From NCBI GenBank assembly GCA_045543495.1, contig JAZQMO010000066.1:45866-109865 (forward strand): a stretch of DNA of 64,000 nucleotides, read 5' to 3'. Source of the DNA: RGIG5579 sp045543495 (GTDB lineage: Bacteria > Bacillota > Clostridia > Oscillospirales > SIG627). Position numbers and translations under genes: made by a program. Below, piece after piece: positions 7,952 through 16,243 of the stretch. The number at the start of each line of letters is the position of its first letter. Position 1 is the first letter of the stretch. The notes below the pieces were generated by a model. That model was given only the letters and a program-made list of their open reading frames with translations. It was not told the origin of the DNA and made no database searches.

Positions 7952-8773
7952 ATGCGGTTTTTTAGACCGCAGGAAAATGATCCGGAGGAGAAAGAATTGG
8001 GACAGATCGTTGTAGTCACCAGCCTGAAGGGCGGGGTAGGAAAAACCGTTTTTTCCGCATCCTTAGCGTTTGATCTCGCTCGTCTCGGCAAGCGTGTGCT
8101 TGCGGTGGATATGGATCTCGGCACGGGAGGGCTGGATATTGCCCTTGGCCGTGAGGATTTGGTGCTTCCCACCTTTTTGGATCTTTTGGATGGCTCCATT
8201 TCCGCCTCCGAGGCGCTTTTCCCGGGGGAGGACGGGGTGTATTTTCTCTCCGCACCCGTTTTTTTCAATGAGAAAAGTTTGGAGGATATCTCTCAAGAGG
8301 CCTTTGACCACTTGGTGGATTTCTTGAAGGAAAATTTTGATGTGGTCATTTTTGATATGCCCGCCGGCGGCGGCGCCGCATTTCCTTTTCTGGAGCAGGG
8401 GGGCCGAACGGATCTGACCGTTTTGGTCACCACCAGCGCACCCACCGCAGTCCGCGCGGCAGAGCGCTGTGCCATGCGGCTTGCCGAGCCCGAAAAAACC
8501 AAGCTTCTTCTCAATTGCTATCACCTTTCAAGCCCTAAGGACAATACCTTCCGCATTACGGAGATCATCCAAAGGGCGAGCGTTCCCATTCTGGGCGTGG
8601 TTCCCTTTGACGGGGGAGCGGAAAAGGCGCTGGCCAAGGGACGTCCCCTTGCAGGGGTAAAAAAGAGCCCTGCGGGAAAGGCGGTGTCCAACATCGCACT
8701 CCGCATTTTGGGAGATAGCATTCCTCTTTTGAAGGGTGTTATGCCCGGCAAAAAGAGATTTCGTTTTTATTGA
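7952..8773 (+). CDS. MinD/ParA-family ATPase
   Basis: The 273-residue P-loop ATPase has the deviant Walker A SLKGGVGKTV near residue 28, a Walker A' region AVDMDLGTGGLDIALG, and Walker B VVIFDMPAGGG. The order of motifs matches MinD/FlhG, which sit at the membrane and position the division site. The second Thr of the usual KGGVGKTT is Val. The C-terminus ends KKRFRFY, basic and aromatic, which could stand in for the MinD membrane-targeting helix. There is no minC or minE nearby, but an mgsA-like gene follows, as in clostridial min loci. A translation start further in (GTG or TTG near LGQIVVV) is possible because the ATG has no clear ribosome binding site. Confidence 0.8.
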   Translation: MRFFRPQENDPEEKELGQIVVVTSLKGGVGKTVFSASLAFDLARLGKRVLAVDMDLGTGGLDIALGREDLVLPTFLDLLDGSISASEALFPGEDGVYFLSAPVFFNEKSLEDISQEAFDHLVDFLKENFDVVIFDMPAGGGAAFPFLEQGGRTDLTVLVTTSAPTAVRAAERCAMRLAEPEKTKLLLNCYHLSSPKDNTFRITEIIQRASVPILGVVPFDGGAEKALAKGRPLAGVKKSPAGKAVSNIALRILGDSIPLLKGVMPGKKRFRFY

Positions 8774-8793
8774 TTTTCAGGGAGGTGTAAAAT

Positions 8794-9189
8794 ATGCAAA
8801 TTGCATTGATTGCTCAGGACGACAAAAAAGAATTGATGGCGCAACTGGGAATTGCTTACTGCGGCATTCTGGCAAAGCATAAGATCTGTGCCACCGCTAC
8901 CACGGGAAGGGTCGTATCCGAGGCTACGGGCCTTGAGATCGAGCTTTTGCTCGGCGGCTCCACCGGAGGACGGGAGCAGATCAATTCCCGCATTGCTTAC
9001 GGCGAAATCGATATTGTGCTGTATTTTCGCTCGGCGGCCTCCGATGAGGCCTTTGATGCCTACGATGCGGAGCTCATCCGCCTGTGCGATGCCTATAACC
9101 TTCCTCTCGCCACCAACCTTGCCACCGCCGAGGCTGTGATTATGGCCTTGGACCGTGGGGATCTTGACTGGCGTGAGAATATGCGCTGA
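8794..9189 (+). CDS. methylglyoxal-synthase-fold protein lacking catalytic residues
   Basis: The 131-residue protein aligns without gaps through the MgsA core: IALIAQDD, ATATTG, STGGREQIN, IDIVLYF, LPLATNLATAE. However, key active-site residues of MgsA are replaced. The His of the HD pair is Gln8 (the Asp is kept as D9), the catalytic Asp of GGDQQ is Arg60, the Asp of FFxDP is Ser80, and the conserved His of PHxPD is Phe87. It is therefore unlikely to convert dihydroxyacetone phosphate to methylglyoxal. It may bind a phosphate ligand or serve as a regulatory domain. A good ribosome binding site (GGGAGGTG) is present. Confidence 0.8.
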   Translation: MQIALIAQDDKKELMAQLGIAYCGILAKHKICATATTGRVVSEATGLEIELLLGGSTGGREQINSRIAYGEIDIVLYFRSAASDEAFDAYDAELIRLCDAYNLPLATNLATAEAVIMALDRGDLDWRENMR

Positions 9190-9228
9190 TTTGAAATGGA
9201 TACTTTAGAAATAATAAAGGATAGAGTT

Positions 9229-10995
9229 ATGCAAAGAACCGATTATTGTGCCAATTTTGGCAAAAATGACATTGGCAGAACCGTTGTGGTTTGCGGCTGG
9301 GCGCAAAAGACCCGTGATCTGGGCGCTCTTGTGTTCATTGATCTGCGTGATCGCAGCGGCATTGTTCAGTTGGCCTTTGATGAAGCCACCGAAAAGGAAC
9401 TGTTCCGCTTGGCGGGAAGTGTCCGTGCGGAGTATGTGCTCCGTGCCGAGGGCGTGATCCGTCAGAGAGCGGCAGGTGCCGTCAATGCCAATCTGCCCAC
9501 GGGCGAAATTGAGATCGCCGTAGAAAAAATGGAGATCCTGTCCGAGGCGGCCACTCCTCCCTTTGAGGTGCTCTCCTCTATGGATGTCCGAGAGGATATT
9601 CGCTTAAAATACCGTTATTTGAACCTGCGCCATCCTCAGCTTCAGGCAAACCTTCTGTTCCGTCATAAGCTGGCCAAGAGCGCAAGAGATTATTTTGATA
9701 CACAGGGCTTTTTGGAGATCGAAACTCCCGTTTTGATCAAATCCACCCCCGAGGGCGCCCGTGACTATCTGGTTCCCAGCCGTGTTCATCCCGGCTCCTT
9801 CTATGCTCTGCCTCAGTCTCCTCAGCTTTACAAGCAGCTTTTGATGGTCTCCGGCTTTGACCGCTATATGCAGATCACCAAGTGCTTCCGTGATGAGGAT
9901 CTGAGAGCCGACCGTCAGCCCGAATTTACCCAGCTTGACCTTGAAATGTCCTTTGCTGACGAAAACGATGTAATGAGTGTCAACGAGGGCTTCTTGAAAA
10001 AGATCTTCCGTGAGGAACTGGGCATTGAACTTGCCACCCCCTTCCGCAGAATGCCCTTCAAGGAGGCCATGGAGAATTACGGCTCCGATAAGCCTGACCT
10101 GCGCTTTGATATGAAGCTTTGTGATCTGACCGATCTTGTGAAAAATTCCGAGTTCAAGGTCTTCGCAGGTGCCGCCGAAACGGGATCTGTCCGTGCCATC
10201 AACGTCAAGGGTGTGGCTGACCGTATGACCCGTAAGGAAATTGATAAATTGACCGACTTTGTCAAGACCTACCGTGCCAAGGGTCTCGCTTGGCTGAAGT
10301 GGGCTGAGGAAAAGACCTCCTCCTTTGCAAAGTTCTTGTCTGCCGAGGAAAATGCCGCCATTGAAGAGAGAATGGGTGTGGAAAAGGGCGATGTGGTGTT
10401 CATCGTGGCCGATGGCAACGATCAGGTGGTGTTTGATTCTCTCGGCGCCCTCCGCTGCAAGTGCGGCGAGACCTACGGCTTCTATGATAAGAAAGATTTT
10501 GCCCTTCTTTGGGTTACGGATTTCCCCATGTTTGAAAAGGATGAGGAAACCGGCCGCTATAAGGCAATGCACCATCCCTTCACCTGTCCCAAGGACGAGG
10601 ATCTTGCCCTTTTGGATACCGCTCCCGAGCGTGTCCGTGCCAAGGCTTACGATATTGTTATCAATGGCTGGGAAGCAGGCGGCGGCTCGGTTCGTATCCA
10701 CCGTGGCGATATTCAGCAAAAGGTGTTTGATATCATCGGCCTGACCAAGGAAGAAGCAAATGAGAAATTCGGCTTCCTTCTGGAGGCGTTCCGCTACGGC
10801 GTACCCCCTCACGCAGGCCTTGCCTTCGGCTTTGACCGCTTGGTCAGCCTGTTCTTGGGACTGGATGCCATCCGTGATTGCATCGCATTCCCCAAGGTGC
10901 AAAATGCTTGCGAGCTGATGACCGAGTGCCCCGCACCCGTTCCCGCTCAGGCATTGGAAGAGCTTTCCATCTCTGTTGTATCAGAAGAACAATAA
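9229..10995 (+). CDS. aspS: aspartyl-tRNA synthetase
   Basis: This class II synthetase of 588 residues charges tRNA-Asp. It has an N-terminal anticodon-binding OB fold (GRTVVVCGWAQKTRDLGALVFIDLRDRSG), motif 2 FRDEDLRADRQPEFTQLD, a bacterial-type GAD insertion in the middle, and motif 3 GLAFGFDRLV near the end. The ATG at 9229 is preferred because AAAGGA precedes it by 7 bases. An in-frame ATG at 9196 would add 11 unconserved residues. A discriminating or non-discriminating role towards tRNA-Asn cannot be decided from the sequence alone. Confidence 0.96.
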   Translation: MQRTDYCANFGKNDIGRTVVVCGWAQKTRDLGALVFIDLRDRSGIVQLAFDEATEKELFRLAGSVRAEYVLRAEGVIRQRAAGAVNANLPTGEIEIAVEKMEILSEAATPPFEVLSSMDVREDIRLKYRYLNLRHPQLQANLLFRHKLAKSARDYFDTQGFLEIETPVLIKSTPEGARDYLVPSRVHPGSFYALPQSPQLYKQLLMVSGFDRYMQITKCFRDEDLRADRQPEFTQLDLEMSFADENDVMSVNEGFLKKIFREELGIELATPFRRMPFKEAMENYGSDKPDLRFDMKLCDLTDLVKNSEFKVFAGAAETGSVRAINVKGVADRMTRKEIDKLTDFVKTYRAKGLAWLKWAEEKTSSFAKFLSAEENAAIEERMGVEKGDVVFIVADGNDQVVFDSLGALRCKCGETYGFYDKKDFALLWVTDFPMFEKDEETGRYKAMHHPFTCPKDEDLALLDTAPERVRAKAYDIVINGWEAGGGSVRIHRGDIQQKVFDIIGLTKEEANEKFGFLLEAFRYGVPPHAGLAFGFDRLVSLFLGLDAIRDCIAFPKVQNACELMTECPAPVPAQALEELSISVVSEEQ

Positions 10996-11020
10996 ATCCA
11001 TTTTCGGAAAGGAAAAAAGT

Positions 11021-11980
11021 ATGATCGAAATCAATGGGATCACCAAGCGATACGGAAACAAAATTGCGGCAAACAATGTCTCTTTTACCGTAAACGCAGG
11101 TGAAATCATGGGCTTCCTCGGTCCCAACGGTGCGGGAAAATCCACCACTATGAATATCCTCACCGGCTATTTATCCGCCACGGAGGGAAGTGCCAAAATT
11201 GACGGGATTGATATTTTTGAAAATCCCATCGAGGCAAAAAAGAAGATCGGGTTCCTGCCCGAGCAGCCTCCCCTCTATTTGGATATGACCGTTCGGGAGT
11301 ACCTGAATTTTGTGTACGAATTGAAGCACTGCCGTATGGACCGTGAAAAGCACCTGAAGGAAATTTGCGATGTGGTTCGAATCGGCGATGTGTATAACCG
11401 TGTGATCCGCAACCTCTCCAAGGGCTACAAGCAGAGAGTCGGCATTGCACAGGCTCTGGTGGGAAATCCCCCCGTTCTGATCTTTGATGAGCCTACCGTT
11501 GGCCTTGACCCCAAGCAGATCATCGATATCCGCAATCTGATCAAAAAGCTTGGCAAGGAGCATACCATCATCCTCTCCACGCATATTCTCTCCGAGGTGC
11601 AGGCCATCTGTGACCGTATCGTGGTCATCAACAAGGGCAGTATCGTAGCCAATGAGAAAACGGAAAATCTTTCCCGTGCCGTTCAGGATAAGAGAAGATT
11701 TACCTACAATATCTGCGGCCCGCAGAATGAGGTGTTGAAATTGATTAAGTCCATCTCCGGTGTGACCTATGCGGAAGCCATCGGTCAGAGAGATACGGAC
11801 AGCACCTCTTACCTCATTGAGAGTGCGGAAAATATTGATATCCGCAAGAGTCTGTTCTTTGCTCTGGCAGAGAAGAGATGGCCCGTCATCGGAATGGATA
11901 CCATGGGTATGGATTTGGAGGATGTATTCCTTGCCCTGATCCAGGATAAAAACCAAAACACAAGAAAGGGAGGAAAATAA
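11021..11980 (+). CDS. ABC transporter ATP-binding protein (GldA-like)
   Basis: The 319-residue ATPase has Walker A GPNGAGKST near residue 35, the Q-loop in GFLPEQPPLY, signature LSKGYKQRV, Walker B VLIFDEPTVGLDP and the switch H-loop STHILSEV. It is closest to the ATPases of ABC-2 exporters such as GldA. The ATG at 11021 is chosen because GGAAAGGAAA precedes it; a longer frame would overlap aspS. It heads a four-gene unit with an ABC-2 permease, a GldG-like protein and a DUF4340 protein. Confidence 0.92.
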   Translation: MIEINGITKRYGNKIAANNVSFTVNAGEIMGFLGPNGAGKSTTMNILTGYLSATEGSAKIDGIDIFENPIEAKKKIGFLPEQPPLYLDMTVREYLNFVYELKHCRMDREKHLKEICDVVRIGDVYNRVIRNLSKGYKQRVGIAQALVGNPPVLIFDEPTVGLDPKQIIDIRNLIKKLGKEHTIILSTHILSEVQAICDRIVVINKGSIVANEKTENLSRAVQDKRRFTYNICGPQNEVLKLIKSISGVTYAEAIGQRDTDSTSYLIESAENIDIRKSLFFALAEKRWPVIGMDTMGMDLEDVFLALIQDKNQNTRKGGK

Positions 11981-11982
11981 GA

Positions 11983-12687
11983 ATGCTTGCCATTTACAAA
12001 AAAGAGCTTCGTACTTATTTTGCCGGCCCCATCGGCTATACCTACGTGGCCCTCTTCCTTTGCATTTCGTCCCTTCTGTTCACCTACACTACCTTGTATA
12101 ACGGAACCTGTGAGGTGAATGTATACTACACCTTCCTGCTTTACATTTTCGCCATTCTCATTCCTCTTTTGACCATGAGAATGCTCAGTGAAGAAAAGAA
12201 GACCAAAACCGAGCAGATCCTCCTGACCTCACCCGTCAGCCTCTTTTCGGTGATCTTCGCCAAATACCTTGCCGCCTTCACCATGTTTGCAGGCACTCTT
12301 CTTCTTTCCTGTCTGAACTTTGTGATCCTGTATTTCTACGGCGATCCCAACAGCGTCATTATGTTTTCCACTACGCTGGGCATCCTTCTCATCGGCTCTG
12401 CCTTCGTTTCCATTGGAATTTTCATTTCCGCTTGCACCGAAAATCAGCTGATCAGTGCCCTTTTGACCATTGCCGCCATTGCCGCCACACTGGTGGTGGG
12501 CGTTCTGGCAAACTATGTGACTCTGACCCCCCTTCGTGTGGCTTTGAAGTGGATCTCCGTTTTTGACCGCTTCTACGTTTTCACTTACGGCTATTTTGAT
12601 CTTGTCGCACTTTTGTATTATATCTCCATTACCGTCGTATTCCTCTTCCTGACGGTCCGTGTATTTGAAAAGCGCCGTTGGGAATAA
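11983..12687 (+). CDS. ABC-2 type permease (GldF-like)
   Basis: The 234-residue membrane protein has about six hydrophobic segments, for example TYVALFLCISSLLFTYTTL, TFLLYIFAILIPLLTMRML and LYYISITVVFLFLTVRVF. The block MRMLSEEKKTKTEQILLTSPVS is characteristic of GldF-type ABC-2 permeases. It begins 2 bases after the ATPase stop. With the ATPase it should form an exporter whose substrate is unknown. Confidence 0.88.
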   Translation: MLAIYKKELRTYFAGPIGYTYVALFLCISSLLFTYTTLYNGTCEVNVYYTFLLYIFAILIPLLTMRMLSEEKKTKTEQILLTSPVSLFSVIFAKYLAAFTMFAGTLLLSCLNFVILYFYGDPNSVIMFSTTLGILLIGSAFVSIGIFISACTENQLISALLTIAAIAATLVVGVLANYVTLTPLRVALKWISVFDRFYVFTYGYFDLVALLYYISITVVFLFLTVRVFEKRRWE

Positions 12688-12705
12688 GAAAGAGAGGAAA
12701 GAACA

Positions 12706-14229
12706 ATGGATAAAAAGAATACTAATATGAAAAAAGGAAAGCGTTTTTCCTCCAGAAGATTCAAATACGGTGCGGCAGCAACCGTATTTACCGTTTTGTT
12801 TATCGTGGCTGTGATCTTGCTCAATGCCATCGTTTCCGCCATTGATTCCAAATACAGCCTCTATTTTGACCTGACCGACGATCAGATCTTCTCCATCAGT
12901 GATAAGACCGTGAAAATGGTAGACGAGCAGCTTGAGGTCTACCGCAAGGAGCAGGGAACCGATCCTCAGATCCGTATCACCTTCCTTCAGGCAAGGGATA
13001 AGATCATGGAGGTTGAGGAAAAATCCTGGGTGGTCAATCTTGCCGAAAGCTATGCCGAAAAGTACGATCAGATCACCGTGGAATTCCGCGAGGATCTGAC
13101 AACGCACCCCGAGCACTACACCAAGTATACCCAGCTGGGGTACGAGATCAATACCGATGCCATTCTGGTGACCAATACGCAGGCAGACCATACCTTCCGC
13201 TATATGACCTTTGATTCCTGCCTCGTTTCCAATGACGAGGAGGTCTGGGCCTTCCAGGGCGAAATGAAGTTCAACGCCGCCATTTACTATATCACCAGCA
13301 AAAAGAGTCCCGTTGTTTCCTTTACCACAGGCCACGGAGAGACCATTCCTCAGGCCCTGACCGAGGTTCTGACCAACTGCGGCTTTACCATTGAGAATGT
13401 GGATCTTTCCAAGGATGACATCAGTCCCGATTCCAAGATCCTGTTTATGTGCAGCCCCCAGAAAGATATTACCTTCTCCTCTGACGATACGGTGGTCACC
13501 GAGTATACCAAGATCTCCGATTATTTGAATGAATACCGTTCTATGGTAGTCATTGCCTCTCCCACCACGCCATCTCTTCCCGTTCTGGATGAGCTTTTGG
13601 CCGATTGGGGGATGGAGCTGGTTCGCAATCAGGTGGTTATGGATGATGTTTCCTGCCATACGCAGAACAACAAGATGCTCTATGTCAATTATGTTCCCTC
13701 CGAAAAGGTTGCGGGCAATCTGACAGGCTCCCTGACTGCTCTTTCCAACCCTCCCCGAAGCCTTTCCATCAATTCTGCTCCCATTCGTATTTTGAAAACC
13801 GAGCAGAGCGAGACCGAGGGAGTGGAGGCCGTTCTGGCAAGCTCCGATAACTCCTATGTGGAGATCGTCACCGAGGAAGGAACCAAGCGGGAGACCGGCC
13901 CCTTCAACCTGATGGCCATTTCCACCCGCTTCACCTATTTGGACAATACCGAAACCTACGGCCACGTGATGCTGATCGGCAGTGAAAACTTTACCGAGAC
14001 CAACGCCTTCCGTGAGCAGTTCGGGAATACCGACATCGTGTATAATATGATCCGTCTCCTGTCCGATGAGCATATCACCATGGAAACGCACTACAAGGTG
14101 ATTGAGGATTATGCCATCGATATGGATAAGGGCAGCGTGTATTTCTACGGCGTTGTCACGGTGGCTGTGATCCCCCTGATGGTATTTGCCTTGGGAATCG
14201 TTGTGTATATTAAGAGAAAACATCTGTAA
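12706..14229 (+). CDS. GldG-like ABC transporter auxiliary protein
   Basis: The 507-residue protein has a TM segment near residues 25-45, the GldG start motif KYSLYFDLTDDQIFSISDKT, a large extracytoplasmic domain with VVSFTTGHGE, and a second TM segment near the C-terminus before KRKHL. The family was named for Flavobacterium gliding, but many non-gliding Firmicutes have it beside an ABC-2 exporter, and the role there is unknown. AGAGAGGAAAG precedes the ATG. Confidence 0.85.
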   Translation: MDKKNTNMKKGKRFSSRRFKYGAAATVFTVLFIVAVILLNAIVSAIDSKYSLYFDLTDDQIFSISDKTVKMVDEQLEVYRKEQGTDPQIRITFLQARDKIMEVEEKSWVVNLAESYAEKYDQITVEFREDLTTHPEHYTKYTQLGYEINTDAILVTNTQADHTFRYMTFDSCLVSNDEEVWAFQGEMKFNAAIYYITSKKSPVVSFTTGHGETIPQALTEVLTNCGFTIENVDLSKDDISPDSKILFMCSPQKDITFSSDDTVVTEYTKISDYLNEYRSMVVIASPTTPSLPVLDELLADWGMELVRNQVVMDDVSCHTQNNKMLYVNYVPSEKVAGNLTGSLTALSNPPRSLSINSAPIRILKTEQSETEGVEAVLASSDNSYVEIVTEEGTKRETGPFNLMAISTRFTYLDNTETYGHVMLIGSENFTETNAFREQFGNTDIVYNMIRLLSDEHITMETHYKVIEDYAIDMDKGSVYFYGVVTVAVIPLMVFALGIVVYIKRKHL

Positions 14230-14240
14230 TCGGAGTTTAT

Positions 14241-15920
14241 ATGAGTAAGCAAGAAAAAATCAATCAGAAAAAAGGACTGACCGCTCTTTGGGAGAATAAG
14301 CGTCTTCGTTCCATTCTTCTTTCTGCCGCTGTCATTCTCCTTTGTGCGGTGGTTTACGTGGTTCTTTTGTTTACCGTGTTAAAGCCCGAGGAAGAGGAGG
14401 TTCTCCCCACCGTGGGAAATCACGGAGAAGAAATGAGCGGCGCCCGTCCTTTTATTGTGGATCCTGTGGAATTGAGTCAGATCCAATCCATTGTTGTGGA
14501 TAATGAATTCGGCGGATTCAATTTCTACCGTGCCGAGGACAACGAGTTTTACTTTGAGGGTGCCGAGCATATGATCTATGACTCTCAGAGTAATTTTGCA
14601 GGAGAAGAGGGAGAGGATATGAAGGATGTTCTCTCCGGCTTCTCAGCCGTGGATGCCTTGTATTCCCTCGTTCGCTATATGCTCTCGGATGAAGAGGTGG
14701 TAGGGTACAACAAGGATCTTTCCGTTTATGGCTTGTCCGATGGCGGCAAAGCATCCCTTACCTTGAAATATCTGGATGATGACGGAAACGAGGTCACCCA
14801 AAAGGTTCTGTTCGGAAACAAGACCGTTGCGGGCTCTTCCTATTACTGTATGGTAGAAGGCAGAGAAGCGGTATATATCCTTCATGACAACTATGTGACC
14901 CGCTGTGTCTTCTCCGGGTTGAATTCTTATTTTTCACCCGTGGTTGCCATTCCTGTCACCAATTCTCAGCATACCGAGGTAAGCCGTCTTGAGATCAAAA
15001 AGCACGGCGAGGTATTCCTTTCTCTTCGTGCTATGACCGAGGAGGAACTGAAAGCGCAGGGAATGAGCGGCTCCGACTCCGCTTTGGACAGTCAGGTTGC
15101 CGTATCGCAAATATTTGAAACTCCCAAAGGCTACTATCCTTCTCCCGAGACTCTCCCCGAGATGCTTCTGACCTTCACCGATTTTTCCGGTGAGCAGGTA
15201 ATGGAATACGGCATTACCGAGCGCCTTTCTAAGCCCGAGGAGGCAGAGGCGATCCGTGAGCTCTTCCGTCAGTACAGCCTGATGGATCAGGACAACAATT
15301 GGATTTATGAGCTTTCCTATGAGTATGAATCCATGAAGTACAATACCACGCTCTACATCAGCGAAAAGCTGGAGGTAGAGGGAACTGCCGAAGGCGAAAA
15401 GGAAGAGATCTATTACGTTTACTCTCCCGATTTTGATTGCATTGTAGAATTTAAGGCCGATGACCTTTTCTGGGTAGAGTGGGACGTTCTCAACTTTATG
15501 GATAACCGTGCCTACTCCGTCTTTATTGACCGTGTAGCCTCCATTGATTTTGCCTACGAAAAGACCAATGTGAAATTCTCTCTTCAGGGCGAAGGCGGCG
15601 ATCTGAAGGTTTCCAGCTCCAAGGGCGGGGATGTGAATGTGGATGATTTCCGTGAGCTTTACAAGGCAATTGTATATTCCACCTTGGATGGCTACGCCGA
15701 AGAGACTGACGGTGCACAGCAGATCCTGCGTGCTACCATCACCCTGCGTGACGGTGAGGTTTATGACTATGTCTTCTACGGACTGACCGCCCGAAAGGCC
15801 TATTACTCCCTCAACGGAAGTACCCAGTTCTATGTGAACCGTGATTATGTAAAGCAGATCATCAATACCTGTACCGCCATCCTTAACGGCGAATCCGTTA
15901 AGGTTGAACACAAGAATTGA
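14241..15920 (+). CDS. DUF4340 domain protein, membrane-anchored
   Basis: The 559-residue protein has one TM segment near residues 28-50 followed by a long, acidic extracytoplasmic region with repeated beta-rich modules (for example YGLSDGGKASLTLKYLDDDG and VYGREAVYILHD-like stretches), as in DUF4340 proteins. It starts 11 bases after the GldG-like gene, and DUF4340 proteins commonly accompany GldG. The function is unknown; it probably acts on the outer face together with the exporter. A predicted terminator follows about 105 bases downstream. Confidence 0.82.
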   Translation: MSKQEKINQKKGLTALWENKRLRSILLSAAVILLCAVVYVVLLFTVLKPEEEEVLPTVGNHGEEMSGARPFIVDPVELSQIQSIVVDNEFGGFNFYRAEDNEFYFEGAEHMIYDSQSNFAGEEGEDMKDVLSGFSAVDALYSLVRYMLSDEEVVGYNKDLSVYGLSDGGKASLTLKYLDDDGNEVTQKVLFGNKTVAGSSYYCMVEGREAVYILHDNYVTRCVFSGLNSYFSPVVAIPVTNSQHTEVSRLEIKKHGEVFLSLRAMTEEELKAQGMSGSDSALDSQVAVSQIFETPKGYYPSPETLPEMLLTFTDFSGEQVMEYGITERLSKPEEAEAIRELFRQYSLMDQDNNWIYELSYEYESMKYNTTLYISEKLEVEGTAEGEKEEIYYVYSPDFDCIVEFKADDLFWVEWDVLNFMDNRAYSVFIDRVASIDFAYEKTNVKFSLQGEGGDLKVSSSKGGDVNVDDFRELYKAIVYSTLDGYAEETDGAQQILRATITLRDGEVYDYVFYGLTARKAYYSLNGSTQFYVNRDYVKQIINTCTAILNGESVKVEHKN

Positions 15921-15935
15921 TGAAGAATGAAAAAA

Positions 15936-16015
15936 ATATCACTAAAACCGTAGGTTTTAATATCACGATTGCCGTCGGCAATCATATCACTCTTTGCGTA
16001 GCAAAGAATATCACT
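15936..16015. repeat. array of three different hairpins with a conserved ATATCAC spacer
   Basis: Four copies of ATATCAC(T), at 15936, 15960, 15984 and 16008, alternate with three perfect inverted repeats: AAAACC-GTA-GGTTTT (15944-15958), GATTGCC-GTC-GGCAATC (15967-15983) and TCTTTGC-GTA-GCAAAGA (15991-16007). The period is exactly 24 bases. The stems differ in sequence while spacer and loop (GTA or GTC) are constant. It lies just after the DUF4340 stop. Confidence 0.85.
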
Positions 16016-16026
16016 ATATAAAAATT

Positions 16027-16070
16027 ACTACCCGAAAAAGAGGTTTGTTTTCTCTTCTTCGGGTAGTTTT
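16027..16070. terminator. bidirectional terminator
   Basis: ACTACCCGAAAAAGAG pairs with CTCTTCTTCGGGTAGT with one mismatch, and T runs flank it on both strands. It ends the ABC/DUF4340 unit and, from the other side, the small ORF and metallo-beta-lactamase unit. Confidence 0.75.
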
Positions 16071-16073
16071 GTC

Positions 16074-16220
16074 TTATACTGTCCCAAGCAGGGAATTTGT
16101 GTACCAAATTCCGTTTTTAATATCCGTATAAACGCTGTAGCCTGTTTTTACGCTGTTCTGCATGACAGGCTTGTCGGGAGAATAGATCTCTCTTGCAAAT
16201 CCAATGGAGATAGAATTCAT
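16074..16220 (-). CDS. small hypothetical protein, 48 residues
   Basis: An ATG at 16220 follows GAGGGATCAA and opens a 48-residue frame starting MNSISIGFAREIYSP and ending WYTNSLLGTV, with the stop just before the terminator. It begins 23 bases after the stop of the metallo-beta-lactamase gene on the same strand, so it would be the last cistron of that operon. No signal peptide, membrane segment or known motif was recognised. It could also be a remnant of a longer gene. Confidence 0.5.
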   Translation of the reverse strand: MNSISIGFAREIYSPDKPVMQNSVKTGYSVYTDIKNGIWYTNSLLGTV

Positions 16221-16243
16221 TTGATCCCTCGCATCGTTTTTTG

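Noticed and set aside
12229..14223. 664-codon open frame on the minus strand opposite the GldG-like gene
   Set aside because: It is a low-complexity Gly/His/Ile-rich antisense frame, a shadow of a real plus-strand gene with conserved motifs and a ribosome binding site.
15936..16015. CRISPR array
   Set aside because: The repeats are only 7 bases and the 'spacers' are self-complementary stems of 15-17 bases. No cas genes are nearby.
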